A program made the position numbers and the translations under genes. A stretch of 64,000 nucleotides of DNA from an uncultured Fretibacterium sp. (GTDB taxonomy: Bacteria > Synergistota > Synergistia > Synergistales > Aminobacteriaceae). The notes beneath the pieces were generated by a model. It was given only the letters and a program-made list of their open reading frames with translations, had not been told where the DNA came from and searched no databases. Location of the stretch: the NCBI GenBank assembly GCA_937911045.1, contig CALEPX010000087.1, positions 1 to 64,000 on the forward strand, written 5' to 3'. Position 1 is the stretch's first letter; every line of letters begins with the position of its first letter. Below are positions 1 through 9,019 of this stretch, one piece after another.

Positions 1-393
1 CTTTTTAACCGCAGAGGGAACAATCTCGGTCAAAAACTTGTTCACATCATCTTCCCTGCTGATTATCGTTCCGACTGACGAAATAGCATAACCCATTGAA
101 TAATGCGCGTGTCCGTTTCCGCAACCTGACATTACGAGACCTTTGCCGGTGTAATCAACAACTTCAGTTTTACCGGCTTCGATAAATGTTTCTGCGCCTT
201 TCCTGTCGCCAACGTAAATATATTTGCCGTCTTTCACGGCGAACGCTTCAACGATTTGATCGTCTTCGGAAGTGAAAATCTTGCCGTAAACCACGAGATC
301 AGCACCGGGTATTGCGCCTGAACTGCAAACAGTGAAACTCATGAAAGCAAGCACAGTCAGTAAGAAACTCAACGCTTTTTTAGAAAACTTCAT
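1..393 (-). CDS. YtcJ-type metal-dependent amidohydrolase, exported, 3' part outside window
   Basis: The gene starts at ATG 393 and runs off the left edge, leaving about 131 codons. An N-terminal signal peptide (MKFSKKALSFLLTVLAFMSF) is followed by the short beta-strand region and then GNGHAHY, the HxH metal-binding motif at the first barrel strand of the amidohydrolase superfamily. It is a close paralogue of the gene just upstream (443-2182): the two agree almost residue for residue from the signal peptide through the HxH region, so this is a tandem duplication. The ribosome site GGAGAAAGAAGG precedes the ATG. The substrate cannot be read from the sequence; family members hydrolyse N-acyl or cyclic amides. 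This copy has a normal tyrosine codon where its neighbour has a stop. Confidence 0.8.
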   Translation of the reverse strand, partial: MKFSKKALSFLLTVLAFMSFTVCSSGAIPGADLVVYGKIFTSEDDQIVEAFAVKDGKYIYVGDRKGAETFIEAGKTEVVDYTGKGLVMSGCGNGHAHYSMGYAISSVGTIISREDDVNKFLTEIVPSAVKK

Positions 394-442
394 ATTCTTT
401 TTCCTTCTTTCTCCTCAAAAATTATAGTAAAAGGACACATCA

Positions 443-2182
443 TTATTTACCGAAAACTTTTTTGCCCTCAAAATATGTCGCGTCAGGTTTGGCATTGTGA
501 ATCTCCGTAACCGAACAAGTCAGAACGTCCCTGTCAACGAGTAAAAAGTCCGCGTATTTTCCTGTTTTGATGCTGCCTCGTTCGTCCTCGATGAACATCT
601 GTTTTGCGACATTTATGGTAAGAGCTGTGAGAGCCTGCTCGCGAGTTATGAGTTCTTCAGACCACCATGGAGCACCGTTCTCAAGATGATAAACGCCTGT
701 TACTGCAATCTCCATAATTCCGAACGGATCATCAGGACTTCCAGCCAATGCAGGATAATCTGAGTGCGAGGATACATTGATTCCGTAATCGAAGAATGAT
801 TTCATAGGATAGCCTTTGTCACCCATGCCCTCAGGAAGTAAGTTGTTCAGAAGTTCGGGGGCTTCATCAACACCATGATGCCAAAGCAGACTCGCTACAA
901 CATAGATATTATTGTCTGCCATGCTCTTATAATCCTCAGCATTGACGTTACGCACATGAACCAGCGTATTGCGCATTTCAGCCTTTCCGCCGTTGACGAA
1001 AGCATTGACAACACAATTTACGCCCTTGTTGCCCATTACATGTATGTGTATGGTCAGTCCATTTTCGTTAGCCTTGCGAGTTAAGTCAGTCAGTTCCTCT
1101 TCAGTCCAGTTTGGGATACCCTGACGACCTCCAGGATATAGCGGATCAACGAAGCCTGTGCCAGTTTCAACCGTTCCGTCCATGAGGAGCTTAATCCATC
1201 TCGGCATTACACGTTTGGAAGCGAATTTCTTTGCGTCAACTGCTCTGGCTAAAGCTTCGTCTACATTCATCCAGCTTTCAATCTCGTAGGGAAGACCAAG
1301 CACAAAATGTAGTTTGCCGGCTTTGTCCATCTGCTGAACTGCCTTATAGTAATTGGTATTCACGAAATAATTGCCCCAACCTTCGTGATACATCGTGTAG
1401 CCTTCTGACAGCATGTGATGCTCAATTTCTGCCAAATTTGCTATAGCCATATCAAGTGTATAGAGATTATCATTGTCGAGAAAAGAACGCATATAAGTCT
1501 GAGCCTGTTCCGACAGATAGCCGTTAGGAGTGCCGTCTTCACCAATACCGATTTCGCCGCCGCGCAATTCACTCTTGAGTACAGTTCCGTCGTCTTTCAT
1601 GATGCCTGCCTTAACCAACAACATGGAATTCACCAATGCTTTGTGGCATTCATCGTCTAAGAAGTACATGGGAATATCACTGCATATTGCGTCAAGCTGC
1701 TGACGGGTAGGCATGTTATCTTTGAAGCGCATGTAATTCCAGCCCTGACCAAAAACAGACGTTGCCCCTTTGTCCTTTGCGTTCTTTACTGCAGCAGGAA
1801 CAGTTTTCGCCAAAAAATTGTCCGGGGTATCTTCATAATTAATCGTTGTTCCGACTGTTTTGAGAGCATAGCCGAGCATATAATGAGCGTGTCCGTTTCC
1901 GCAGCCTGGCATCACTAGCCCTTTGCCTGTGTAATCAACAACTTCAGTCTTGCCCGATTCGACAAATGCTTCCGCGCCTTTCCTGTCGCCAACATAGACG
2001 TACTTGCCATCTTTCACTGCGAACGCTTCGACGAGCTGATTGCTTTCGGACGTGAAAATCTTCCCTTAGACAACAAGATCAGCGAACGTTCTATCAGCCT
2101 CTCCTGCTGAAGTGCAGACAGCGAAACTTAAAGCCATAAGCACTGCCAACAAGAATCCGAAAACTCTTTTAGAGATATTCAT
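443..2182 (-). CDS. YtcJ-type amidohydrolase, exported, interrupted by an in-frame TAA
   Basis: The natural start is ATG 2182 (AGGAGG just upstream), giving a signal peptide of about 25 residues. An in-frame TAA at 2068-2066, about codon 39, interrupts the frame. The tandem paralogue at 1-393 has TAC (Tyr) at that place (DLVVYGKIF versus DLVV-stop-GKIF), so this is a one-base nonsense change. The 524-residue open frame 443-2017 (GTG) covers the rest and is otherwise intact: HxH in GNGHAHY, a barrel with His in HIHVMG and LVHVRN, and the usual C-terminal KYADFLLVD strand that closes the small beta domain. Without readthrough any product from an internal start would lack the signal peptide and stay in the cytoplasm. 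It could be a young pseudogene, a sequencing error, or a cytoplasmic re-start. Confidence 0.75.
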
Positions 2183-2238
2183 ATTATTTCCTCCTATTAT
2201 ATTTATATTGCTGTTTGTCAAAATATTGTCAGAGAAAC

Positions 2239-2264
2239 GCCTCCCCGTAAATTAACGAAGAGGC
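2239..2264 (-). terminator. Hairpin downstream of the lipoprotein gene
   Basis: On the minus strand GCCTC and GAGGC pair around a loop of about 16 bases, followed by the short T-rich run GTTTCTC. It lies between the stop of the lipoprotein gene (2278) and the start of the amidohydrolase (2182). The T tract is weak, so termination may be partial. Confidence 0.45.
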
Positions 2265-2277
2265 AATTTCAAAAACA

Positions 2278-4932
2278 CTATTTCAAGCCGTTGAACGGGT
2301 AAAGCGTCGCATTAAATCTCATGCTTCTCAAAGTTACGTCCCATTCAAGCCAGCGACCAACACCGCATGTAAAGTGGAAACTCGCACTCTGTCTGCCTAC
2401 GCAATATAGATCGGCAATGCGTGTTACGTCATGTGTATTATTTGCAACAACTTTTGCATAACAAAAAACGCGGTCTGAACCTGCATTAAAAGTAGGCTCC
2501 CAGCTTTTTCCGGAAAATTGATTTCTGAAATCGTGATGATTTGCTCCTGCCGCAATATCCGACGTAACTGTCTTGCTTACGGCAAAGGAATCCTGCCCAA
2601 CAGAGCCTCCGTTATAGCCGAAAGGTCTGTAATTGATATTGGTTTCCTTTTGGCACGATTCTTCTTTCTTTTGAGCCGACATAAGACGCTGGTAGAACAC
2701 GTAACGATCTCCGACTGCTTTAAGCCGTCCACCGAGATTTTCCATTTTAGCCTTCAGGTTGTCCATCTGCGAGCTGTTGCTTTCCGCGTAAAAATTAGGG
2801 TCTGTGCCAATCGTGTTCACAATGGTTTCATACTCACTCGTATATTTGTTTCTGACTGAAGCATCTATCTGCTGATCAGTGAGGTCGCTGATGACATTAT
2901 AATATGAATCCATTGTAAGCTTCTCCCTGTTGAACGCAAGAATTTTTGTCGCATGTGCTGGAGAAATGGGGACTAAGCCGTTGTCTTTCTGATCGTCCAT
3001 CGCCTCGTCAACGTCATCTAAAAGGCTGTAACGCTTCATCATTACGTAAACAGGATGAAAATTCTCCGCGGTAGTTTTTTTCAACGCCTCCATGAAAGCG
3101 TTAAGGGTTTTCGGAACCTCGCTTATATCGGTTGTTGTCGTGGGTATTGAAAGCTGGCTTACATCGATTCCGGCAGTCTTGATCTGAATGCTGACTTTCG
3201 CTTCGTTACGTTCAAGCGTTTCTTTTGTCTTGTTTTCGACAGTCGCACTCACAGCAGTCTTGAAGTTTGCCGAAAGTTTGGTTTTGACTTCTTCAAGCTG
3301 TTCCATTGTCTTGGTGGTTATCGTGATGAAAGCATCGTAAGTCCCGCCGTATTTATAGCCCGCCACAAAATAATCGCCGTATTTCTCACGGAATTGCCCC
3401 AAATCTGACAGTGCTTTTTTAGCTCTCGGTTTAATCTGGTAGTCTTCATCTTTAAGTGTACGATATTCGTTTTCGACTTCTTCATAGTGAATTACATATG
3501 TCGTTGAAGTCAGACCGAACTTGAATTTGCTTTCTGAAGAGTAGCCTGCGCCGAGTCCGAAACCTCCGATTGAAAGTGAAGCTCCCGTAGTTGTCGTTGA
3601 AAGTTTTTCGCGGTCTTCCTGAGAAGATACAAATGTCGCAGTGTAGTTTGTTTTAACCTTTTTCTCATTAGGCACGTTTAACGTAAAGCTTCTTACGGCA
3701 TTGCTTCTTGCCTGAGCACCTGTTAAAGCAAAATATCCGACACCTGTCTGAAACTCATCTTTGAACGGTATTCCGAACAACTGCTGTTTGATTTGTGTGC
3801 CGGTGTTCGCCGCAATCGAAACCGCGTTTGAAGCTGCTGCTACCGTAGCGTCCTCGACTTCATTTTCTTCGGGGTCGTCCGAAGCTATTATTGATGTGCC
3901 TCCGACTTCAAGAACTTCCTGCTTTCCGCCGATGTCGATGTCTTGAACGTCAAAAATCCCGTAATTCTGCTTAATGCGATTCAGGCATTCCAAGTAAGTA
4001 TTAACTTGCGCTTCAACATCATCAGCAACTTTCTTCCAATCAGCAAGAGCCTCGTCAAGTTCTTCCGCTGAGGATAACGTATCATAGACTATATTATTAT
4101 AAGCTTTTCTCAGTGCCATGAGATCAGTCATGCTTATTGTTGCGTCTGAGTCCTGGAACTTGAAGCGTTTGTAATAACCTGCCTCGTTGCGATCAGTTCC
4201 GTCGCGGAGTTCTTCATAGATGAATAAAGTTGTCACGTGTTCAAAAGCATCGTCATCTGCGGCATCGTCAACCAAATCAACATCTTCTGAAGTGATCATG
4301 CTCAAATTGATTGTGTAAGTACCTGTTACCGAAGGCGTGAACGTATAGCAAATCATGTAAGGATCTTCCTGTGGGTAAAGTGAAAGTTCGATTACATCAT
4401 CGTCAAGATCGATTATTTTGCTTGCGTCATAATCTTCGTCATAAGTTCCGAAATCCAAAAATTCCAACGCGTTTCCCTGAGGATTAATTATTTCGAGATT
4501 GGGGACATAATCTTCGATAGGATACGCATAGTCGGCAACGTCCGTAATTCCTGAAATTCCCGCGCCTTCTGAAATTTCAATGGTGTACTCCTTGCCTGCC
4601 GTCAAATTCGCAGTGAACGAAGCATCATCGTTGAAATTCTTAAGATAATGGCGAGAAGGCACAGACGAAATGTTTATATCTTGACTTGCATAATTTCCGC
4701 TGTGATAGTTTTGGGCAACGTCACTGAAATCCAAAATATCAGGCACGCCGTCTCCATCAGTGTCAATAACTTCATCGTCAAGAACGTGAGATGAAACGTT
4801 ATTTTCCGGGTTATTCGGGGTGCTGTTTGAGTTGGAACGCGAACTACTGCTCCCTCCGCAGCCGCCAATACATACAACTGCAAAGACTACCAGCAGTGAA
4901 AAAATAACAAAACGAAAACTCTTACTACTCAT
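2278..4932 (-). CDS. Large surface lipoprotein with possible MACPF/perforin-like core
   Basis: This 884-residue protein starts with a lipoprotein signal; the lipobox is IGGC with Cys25 as the lipidated residue, then a Ser/Asn-rich spacer. Around residues 50-70, DTDGDGVPD resembles a thrombospondin type-3 calcium repeat. Residues ~95-215 look like a beta-sandwich of the bacterial pre-peptidase C-terminal type (EYTIEIS, GTYTINLS). The middle has a Gly-rich segment (GASLSIGGFGLGAGYSSESK). At ~513-535, KYGDYFVAGYKYGGTYDAF is reminiscent of the MACPF signature (YGTH plus GG), followed by long amphipathic stretches that could be membrane-insertion helices. The C-terminal ~110 residues are beta-rich and aromatic. 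No family assignment is certain; the MACPF idea is inference. It lies 43 bases downstream of budA on the same strand with its own SD (AAAGGA). Confidence 0.5.
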   Translation of the reverse strand: MSSKSFRFVIFSLLVVFAVVCIGGCGGSSSSRSNSNSTPNNPENNVSSHVLDDEVIDTDGDGVPDILDFSDVAQNYHSGNYASQDINISSVPSRHYLKNFNDDASFTANLTAGKEYTIEISEGAGISGITDVADYAYPIEDYVPNLEIINPQGNALEFLDFGTYDEDYDASKIIDLDDDVIELSLYPQEDPYMICYTFTPSVTGTYTINLSMITSEDVDLVDDAADDDAFEHVTTLFIYEELRDGTDRNEAGYYKRFKFQDSDATISMTDLMALRKAYNNIVYDTLSSAEELDEALADWKKVADDVEAQVNTYLECLNRIKQNYGIFDVQDIDIGGKQEVLEVGGTSIIASDDPEENEVEDATVAAASNAVSIAANTGTQIKQQLFGIPFKDEFQTGVGYFALTGAQARSNAVRSFTLNVPNEKKVKTNYTATFVSSQEDREKLSTTTTGASLSIGGFGLGAGYSSESKFKFGLTSTTYVIHYEEVENEYRTLKDEDYQIKPRAKKALSDLGQFREKYGDYFVAGYKYGGTYDAFITITTKTMEQLEEVKTKLSANFKTAVSATVENKTKETLERNEAKVSIQIKTAGIDVSQLSIPTTTTDISEVPKTLNAFMEALKKTTAENFHPVYVMMKRYSLLDDVDEAMDDQKDNGLVPISPAHATKILAFNREKLTMDSYYNVISDLTDQQIDASVRNKYTSEYETIVNTIGTDPNFYAESNSSQMDNLKAKMENLGGRLKAVGDRYVFYQRLMSAQKKEESCQKETNINYRPFGYNGGSVGQDSFAVSKTVTSDIAAGANHHDFRNQFSGKSWEPTFNAGSDRVFCYAKVVANNTHDVTRIADLYCVGRQSASFHFTCGVGRWLEWDVTLRSMRFNATLYPFNGLK

Positions 4933-4975
4933 AATTATTTAATTCCTTTCTTTAGCAAATGCTATTATTTTGATA

Positions 4976-5671
4976 TTACTTTCCCTCGACCTGTTCGATT
5001 GCTTCTTTCATGTCCGTTGCCAGGCTCTTGGCGTTGAAACTATCACGATTCGGCACGACCATTGCGAACTCGCTTATGATGTCCAACTCTAAAACGCCGT
5101 CCTGAACCACCATATCAAGCACATGACCGCCCTTCTGTCTGTCCTCGGAGATGAAATGCAGGTGCCAGCCAGCCGAGTTCAAGCCGTCCATGTAATCCGG
5201 GCAATACAGAGCAACAACCGTCCCTTTGATGTCCGAATACGTGAACTCACGCTGATCCGTCTTCAAAGCATCATTGAGGGGTTTATACGGTTCATGCTGT
5301 TCCAGTTCGCTCCGGACAAGAATCGAAGGCATAAGACCCGTGATTTTCGCCATGTAGAACTGATTTCTTCCATGCTTTCTCACGATCGAGTTCAGAATAC
5401 TCTTCAGCTCACCCGACGAGGCGGCGTTCACGTGTTCTGCCTTAATATCCGTGTCAAAGAATGTTACGTTTGAGAATGGAACAGTCTCATCATCTGGCGC
5501 AACTTCCACACTTCCGTCCCAAATTGCCCGGTAAACAATGCCGTCCAGAACGATCATTTCACCGTTGACACCTTGGAATGTTCCGATGCCAGTGTTGCCG
5601 TACTGCTTCAGTTCTCCGACCGTAACAATGCCGTCATATTCGCCCTGCATGAGCGATTGCAGCAGTGCCAC
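4976..5671 (-). CDS. budA: Alpha-acetolactate decarboxylase, 5' end apparently frameshifted
   Basis: The enzyme converts alpha-acetolactate to acetoin. Family signatures are GTFQGVNGEMIVLDG near the N-terminus, NVTFF, and SAGWHLHFISEDRQKGGHV with the zinc-binding histidines (HLH...GGH). The open frame from GTG 5671 (231 aa) lacks a ribosome site. In-frame codons upstream encode SDRLFQ, which joins naturally to VALLQSLMQGEYDG as in homologues, but reach a stop without any ATG/GTG/TTG. A good start exists in another frame: ATG 5712, seven bases after GTAGGA. One added base after GGC near 5703 would give MRTAETVKSDRLFQV, a complete cytoplasmic enzyme. I therefore infer a one-base deletion in the gene or in the assembly. 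A consensus promoter lies at 5744-5772. Confidence 0.88.
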   Translation of the reverse strand: MALLQSLMQGEYDGIVTVGELKQYGNTGIGTFQGVNGEMIVLDGIVYRAIWDGSVEVAPDDETVPFSNVTFFDTDIKAEHVNAASSGELKSILNSIVRKHGRNQFYMAKITGLMPSILVRSELEQHEPYKPLNDALKTDQREFTYSDIKGTVVALYCPDYMDGLNSAGWHLHFISEDRQKGGHVLDMVVQDGVLELDIISEFAMVVPNRDSFNAKSLATDMKEAIEQVEGK

Positions 5672-5743
5672 CTGAAACAGCCGATCACTCTTGACTGTCT
5701 CGCCGTACGCATTAAAAAATCCTACTTGTATGATAATGGCTTT

Positions 5744-5772
5744 ATTCTAAGTTCGTTGGAAAGTTTGGTCAA
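5744..5772 (-). promoter_or_regulatory. Sigma70-type promoter of budA
   Basis: On the minus strand the -35 box TTGACC (5772-5767), a 17-base spacer and the -10 box TAGAAT (5749-5744) give near-ideal spacing. Transcription would start around 5737, leaving a ~25-base leader before ATG 5712. The shared 19-bp motif ends three bases upstream of the -35 box, the usual place for an activator. Confidence 0.65.
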
Positions 5773-5775
5773 CGG

Positions 5776-5794
5776 GGGTTTCCAGATTGTCAAA
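5776..5794 (-). promoter_or_regulatory. 19-bp motif TTTGACAATCTGGAAACCC, copy 1 (budA side)
   Basis: This 19-base sequence occurs identically at 7766-7784 upstream of the Ntn hydrolase. Here it abuts the -35 box of the budA promoter and lies 84 bases from the start of the divergent XRE-receiver regulator gene. Inference: operator for that regulator. Confidence 0.5.
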
Positions 5795-5878
5795 CATTAG
5801 CCATTGCGTTTTTACACCGCGACGTTTTATCATATATCACAATTACATAACGCAAACATAAAATTGGAGGTGCATTGC

Positions 5879-6490
5879 GTGAATACTTTATTCGCGAGAA
5901 CTTTACGGAAACTGCGAGAAGAAAAAGGAATTTCTCAGAAGCAGCTCGGACAACAAATGTGTGTAAATCATTCTACCGTTGCCCGTTGGGAAAACGCCAG
6001 CCGATTGCCGGACGTTACGATGATTTGCCGTCTTGCCAAATGTCTCGATGTGGATGTCAATGAGTTATTCCAGCTCGCAGCTCAGAGCGAAGAAAATCCT
6101 AATATCATAATAGTAGATGACAGCAAAATTATTTTATCTGATTGTCTGGCGGTACTTGGTGAAGTCATGCCGAACGCTACGATCACGGGTTTTGTATGGC
6201 CCATGGAAGCGATTGAATACGCAAAAAAGAATCGAATCTGTCTTGCTATTCTTGATATTGAACTCGGAACAGCAAGCGGATTTGATCTTTGCAGCACGTT
6301 ACTTGAAATCAATCCGCGAACAAATATCGTGTTTCTGACTGCCTACGCTGATTACTCTCTCGACGCGTGGAAGACTGATGCAAGCGGCTTCATGCTCAAG
6401 CCCCTGACCACAGAGAACGTAAGAGAACAGCTCAAAAAGTTGCGCTATCCGTTTTCGACAGGAGCAATAACAGGAGAAACGGACAAATGA
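5879..6490 (+). CDS. XRE-type HTH fused to a response-regulator receiver domain
   Basis: The start is GTG 5879, eight bases after GGAGG, giving 203 residues. Residues ~5-65 form a Cro/CI-type helix-turn-helix (LREEKGISQKQLGQQM...HSTVARWENASRLP). Residues ~75-190 form a receiver domain: acidic pair in IIVDDSK, phospho-acceptor Asp126 in AILDIEL, switch Thr in FLTAYAD and Lys in LKPL. The order is the reverse of standard response regulators, where the receiver is N-terminal. The stop overlaps the start of the sensor kinase by four bases (ATGA), so they form a translationally coupled two-component pair. It is divergent from budA, and the 19-bp motif on both sides of the pair suggests that budA and the Ntn hydrolase are its targets; that link is inference. 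Confidence 0.88.
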   Translation: MNTLFARTLRKLREEKGISQKQLGQQMCVNHSTVARWENASRLPDVTMICRLAKCLDVDVNELFQLAAQSEENPNIIIVDDSKIILSDCLAVLGEVMPNATITGFVWPMEAIEYAKKNRICLAILDIELGTASGFDLCSTLLEINPRTNIVFLTAYADYSLDAWKTDASGFMLKPLTTENVREQLKKLRYPFSTGAITGETDK

Positions 6491-7764
6491 TTGACTGGAA
6501 CGCTACATATTTTATTTACTTTATATGCGGTGCTGCGTTGATGTTAAGTTTTCTGGGACTGTGGTTTATTGCCATCATGCCGGGAATCGATCAATGGAGC
6601 GAGTGTTTTTTCCGATGCCTTTTTACGGTTATTGTGCTGCTGTGCGTGTCTGGTCTGATTGAAACAGTCACGTACAGTTATCCTGTCCCGATTGCTGTGC
6701 TATATCTTATATTAATTCTGGGATCCCTGTTCCTATCGCTGCCTCTGCCCATGATGACGGTTTATCTGGTGCGCTGCTGCGGAGAAAATACGCGGTCAAG
6801 CAAGCTCCTTTACACTGTACTTTGTCTGTGGGGGATATTTTGCGTCATGCTTACGAGTGCTCCGTTCATCGGTGAGTTCTATTATTTCGCGCCGGATAAA
6901 GAATATTATCGCGGAACATGGTATCCGATTCTGCTGCTGCCGTTGATTGTGCTAATGCTGCTCAATATCTCGGGCATGATACGATGGCGAAATCGCCTTT
7001 CACATAAAAGTTTCCTCAGTTTTCTAATCGCTCTTGTGCCTATAACAAGCGTGTTACTCGTTCAGATGTTCATCGAAGTTTACCCGCTCGTAGACATATG
7101 TATTGTTCTATCAGTTCTGGCTATGTACGGTCTTATACTTTACGATCAAATTGAGCAGGATTTGTGTCAGCAACGTGAAATCGCCAATCAACGCTCAAGC
7201 ATAATGGTTCTGCAAATGCGTCCGCACTTTATCTATAACACGATGACGAGCATATATTGTCTCTGCGCTCAAAATCCTCAACTGGCACGGCAGGTCACTA
7301 TGGATTTCACAACATACCTGCGCAAAAATTTTACCGCCATCGCAAGTGACACACCAATTCCTTTTTCTTCGGAATTAGAACACACTCGCGCATATCTTGC
7401 CGTTGAACAAGCCCAATATGAGGACAGCTTATTAGTTGATTACGACACGCCGCATACATGTTTTCGAGTTCCGCCGCTGACATTGCAGCCCATCGTGGAG
7501 AATGCCGTCAAGCATGGCAGAGATCCGTACGCAGGACCGTTCCGAATTTCCATCAGGACGCGAAAAACTGATTCAGGCAGTGAAATTATTATTGCGGATA
7601 ACGGGCGCGGATTTAATCCTGCCGATGACAGCGAACCGCATATAGCACTCAAAAACATTCAGCAAAGATTGAAATTTATGTGCGGAGGAAGCCTGACGAT
7701 CACGCCTAATGACAACGCTGGAACTGTGGTAACGGTGATAATTCCGGACAACACTGCGAATTAG
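6487..7764 (+). CDS. LytS/YehU-type membrane sensor histidine kinase
   Basis: This 425-residue kinase has about six or seven hydrophobic helices in residues 1-215. A short linker leads to the His_kinase domain MRPHFIYNT (phospho-acceptor His247), the LytS-family H box. An HATPase_c domain follows, with N box IVENAVKHG and G1 box DNGRGF, ending in GTVVTVIIP. The helices give no clue to the ligand. Kinases of this class normally pair with LytTR regulators, but here the partner is the XRE-receiver fusion whose stop codon it overlaps. It is followed immediately by the second copy of the 19-bp motif and the Ntn hydrolase gene on the same strand. Confidence 0.88.
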   Translation: MIDWNATYFIYFICGAALMLSFLGLWFIAIMPGIDQWSECFFRCLFTVIVLLCVSGLIETVTYSYPVPIAVLYLILILGSLFLSLPLPMMTVYLVRCCGENTRSSKLLYTVLCLWGIFCVMLTSAPFIGEFYYFAPDKEYYRGTWYPILLLPLIVLMLLNISGMIRWRNRLSHKSFLSFLIALVPITSVLLVQMFIEVYPLVDICIVLSVLAMYGLILYDQIEQDLCQQREIANQRSSIMVLQMRPHFIYNTMTSIYCLCAQNPQLARQVTMDFTTYLRKNFTAIASDTPIPFSSELEHTRAYLAVEQAQYEDSLLVDYDTPHTCFRVPPLTLQPIVENAVKHGRDPYAGPFRISIRTRKTDSGSEIIIADNGRGFNPADDSEPHIALKNIQQRLKFMCGGSLTITPNDNAGTVVTVIIPDNTAN

Positions 7765-7765
7765 A

Positions 7766-7784
7766 TTTGACAATCTGGAAACCC
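7766..7784 (+). promoter_or_regulatory. 19-bp motif TTTGACAATCTGGAAACCC, copy 2 (Ntn hydrolase side)
   Basis: Identical to the motif at 5776-5794, in the 64-base gap between the kinase stop and the Ntn hydrolase start. Here it contains TTGACA, which could serve as the -35 box with TACTGT (7789-7794) 16 bases on. Operator and promoter would then overlap. Confidence 0.5.
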
Positions 7785-7828
7785 TCTTTACTGTAAAGGC
7801 GAAGAAATAGTAATTAGGAGGAGACAAT

Positions 7829-8976
7829 ATGAAAATCTCTAAAAAAGCGTTTGTTTTCTTACTGGTTGTTCTCATGTTTGCAAGTCTCGCTGTTTCAGCG
7901 CAGGCATCACCATTCACCTGTACTACATGGAATACACTGACTACGTTCCTGATCTCACGACGGGCGAACAAGTCAAAACCGGTTTCGCGTGCTCAGCTGT
8001 GCGCAACGGAAATTTCTACGGGCGTAATTTGGATCTGGATTACGCAGATGTCCCGGAATTTGTAATCAAAGTTGCCGCGAAAGAATCTGAGGGACGTTAC
8101 GCAAGCATAGGACTGGCAGCAATCCTCACGCTGAAATCCGCTGAAGTTGACAAAGTTTCGGAAGCCGAGTTACTCGCAATGCCTAACCTGACTTTTGACG
8201 GAATTAACGAAAACGGCGTGGCGATGAACTGCAATGTTGCTCCTGCGATTGATCTTGACTTTGCGACACTGCTCTCGACAAATTACGGCAAACCTCGCAT
8301 TCATGCTGTCGCGGTAGTTCGTTACGTCCTTGATCACGCAAAATCCGCCGCTCATGGCGTTGAACTGCTGAAGAACATGGACATTTACGGCGGTTACGGC
8401 ACATGGGGGCTTCACTGGATGCTCTCGGACGAGAAAGAAACTTACATAATCGAGTGCATTGACGGTGAGCTTGTCGCCAGAAATGACACGGCTAATATCA
8501 TGACGAATTTCTACGTCAACTACGCGCCGAATACTCCTTACGCAAAGCATATCGCTCAGACAGGTCAGACAGTCGCTGGAAAAGTTTACGAGGGATTCCC
8601 GATTCTTACGCCTCATGCCTGCGGAGTTGAACGTTACGCAATTCTGAAAGAGCATTACGCAGAGGGCGCAGAATCAGCTGAAGGAATGTCCCGTTTAATG
8701 GAGCGCGTGAAGTATACTCAGTCTTATGAAGCTGACACAAATCCATTCTGGTACACGGAATTCACCGGAGGAAATCTGACAATCGCAAACGCACCTATGG
8801 ATTTCAAGGCGATTACTCAGTACGGCTTTGACACATACAAGCTGCGCGACAGAAATATTAACCCGAATAACTTCTGGCAGACCTGGCACACAGCGGTTTA
8901 CGATTTTGCGAACAGGACGCTCCGTTTGAACATTCAGGAGGATTACTCGAAGCATTACGACTTCAAGCTGGACTAA
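7829..8976 (+). CDS. Choloylglycine-hydrolase-family Ntn hydrolase, exported, frameshifted
   Basis: The first frame starts at ATG 7829 with a strong GGAGGAG site and encodes a clear signal peptide ending near AQA, then SPFTCTTW and nonsense. The enzyme continues in another frame as MEYTDYVPDLTTG from 7927. One added base just before 7927 would give SPFTCTTMEYTDYVP, so a one-base deletion is likely. The body has family hallmarks: candidate nucleophile Cys in GFACSAVRNG, GRNLD just after it, FDGINENGVAMN, and the Asn in IMTNFYVNY. Members cleave linear amide bonds (penicillin V, bile salts, N-acyl homoserine lactones); the substrate here is unknown. It may be a fresh pseudogene or an assembly error. 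From 7927 alone the enzyme would lack its export signal. Confidence 0.8.
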
Positions 8977-8991
8977 GAAATTCAATCCGTT

Positions 8992-9017
8992 CCCTCTCGA
9001 ATTCTGAGGGGGCTTTA
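8992..9017 (+). terminator. Probable terminator of the Ntn hydrolase gene
   Basis: CCCTC (8992-8996) and GAGGG (9006-9010) pair around TCGAATTCT, followed by GGCTTTATT. The stem is short and the T run broken, so this is a modest terminator 15 bases after the stop codon. Confidence 0.5.
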
Positions 9018-9019
9018 TT

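Noticed and set aside
2066..2068. Stop-codon readthrough or recoding in the amidohydrolase
   Set aside because: TAA is not the selenocysteine or pyrrolysine codon, no stem-loop is visible after it, and the paralogue has Tyr there. Mutation or miscall is simpler.
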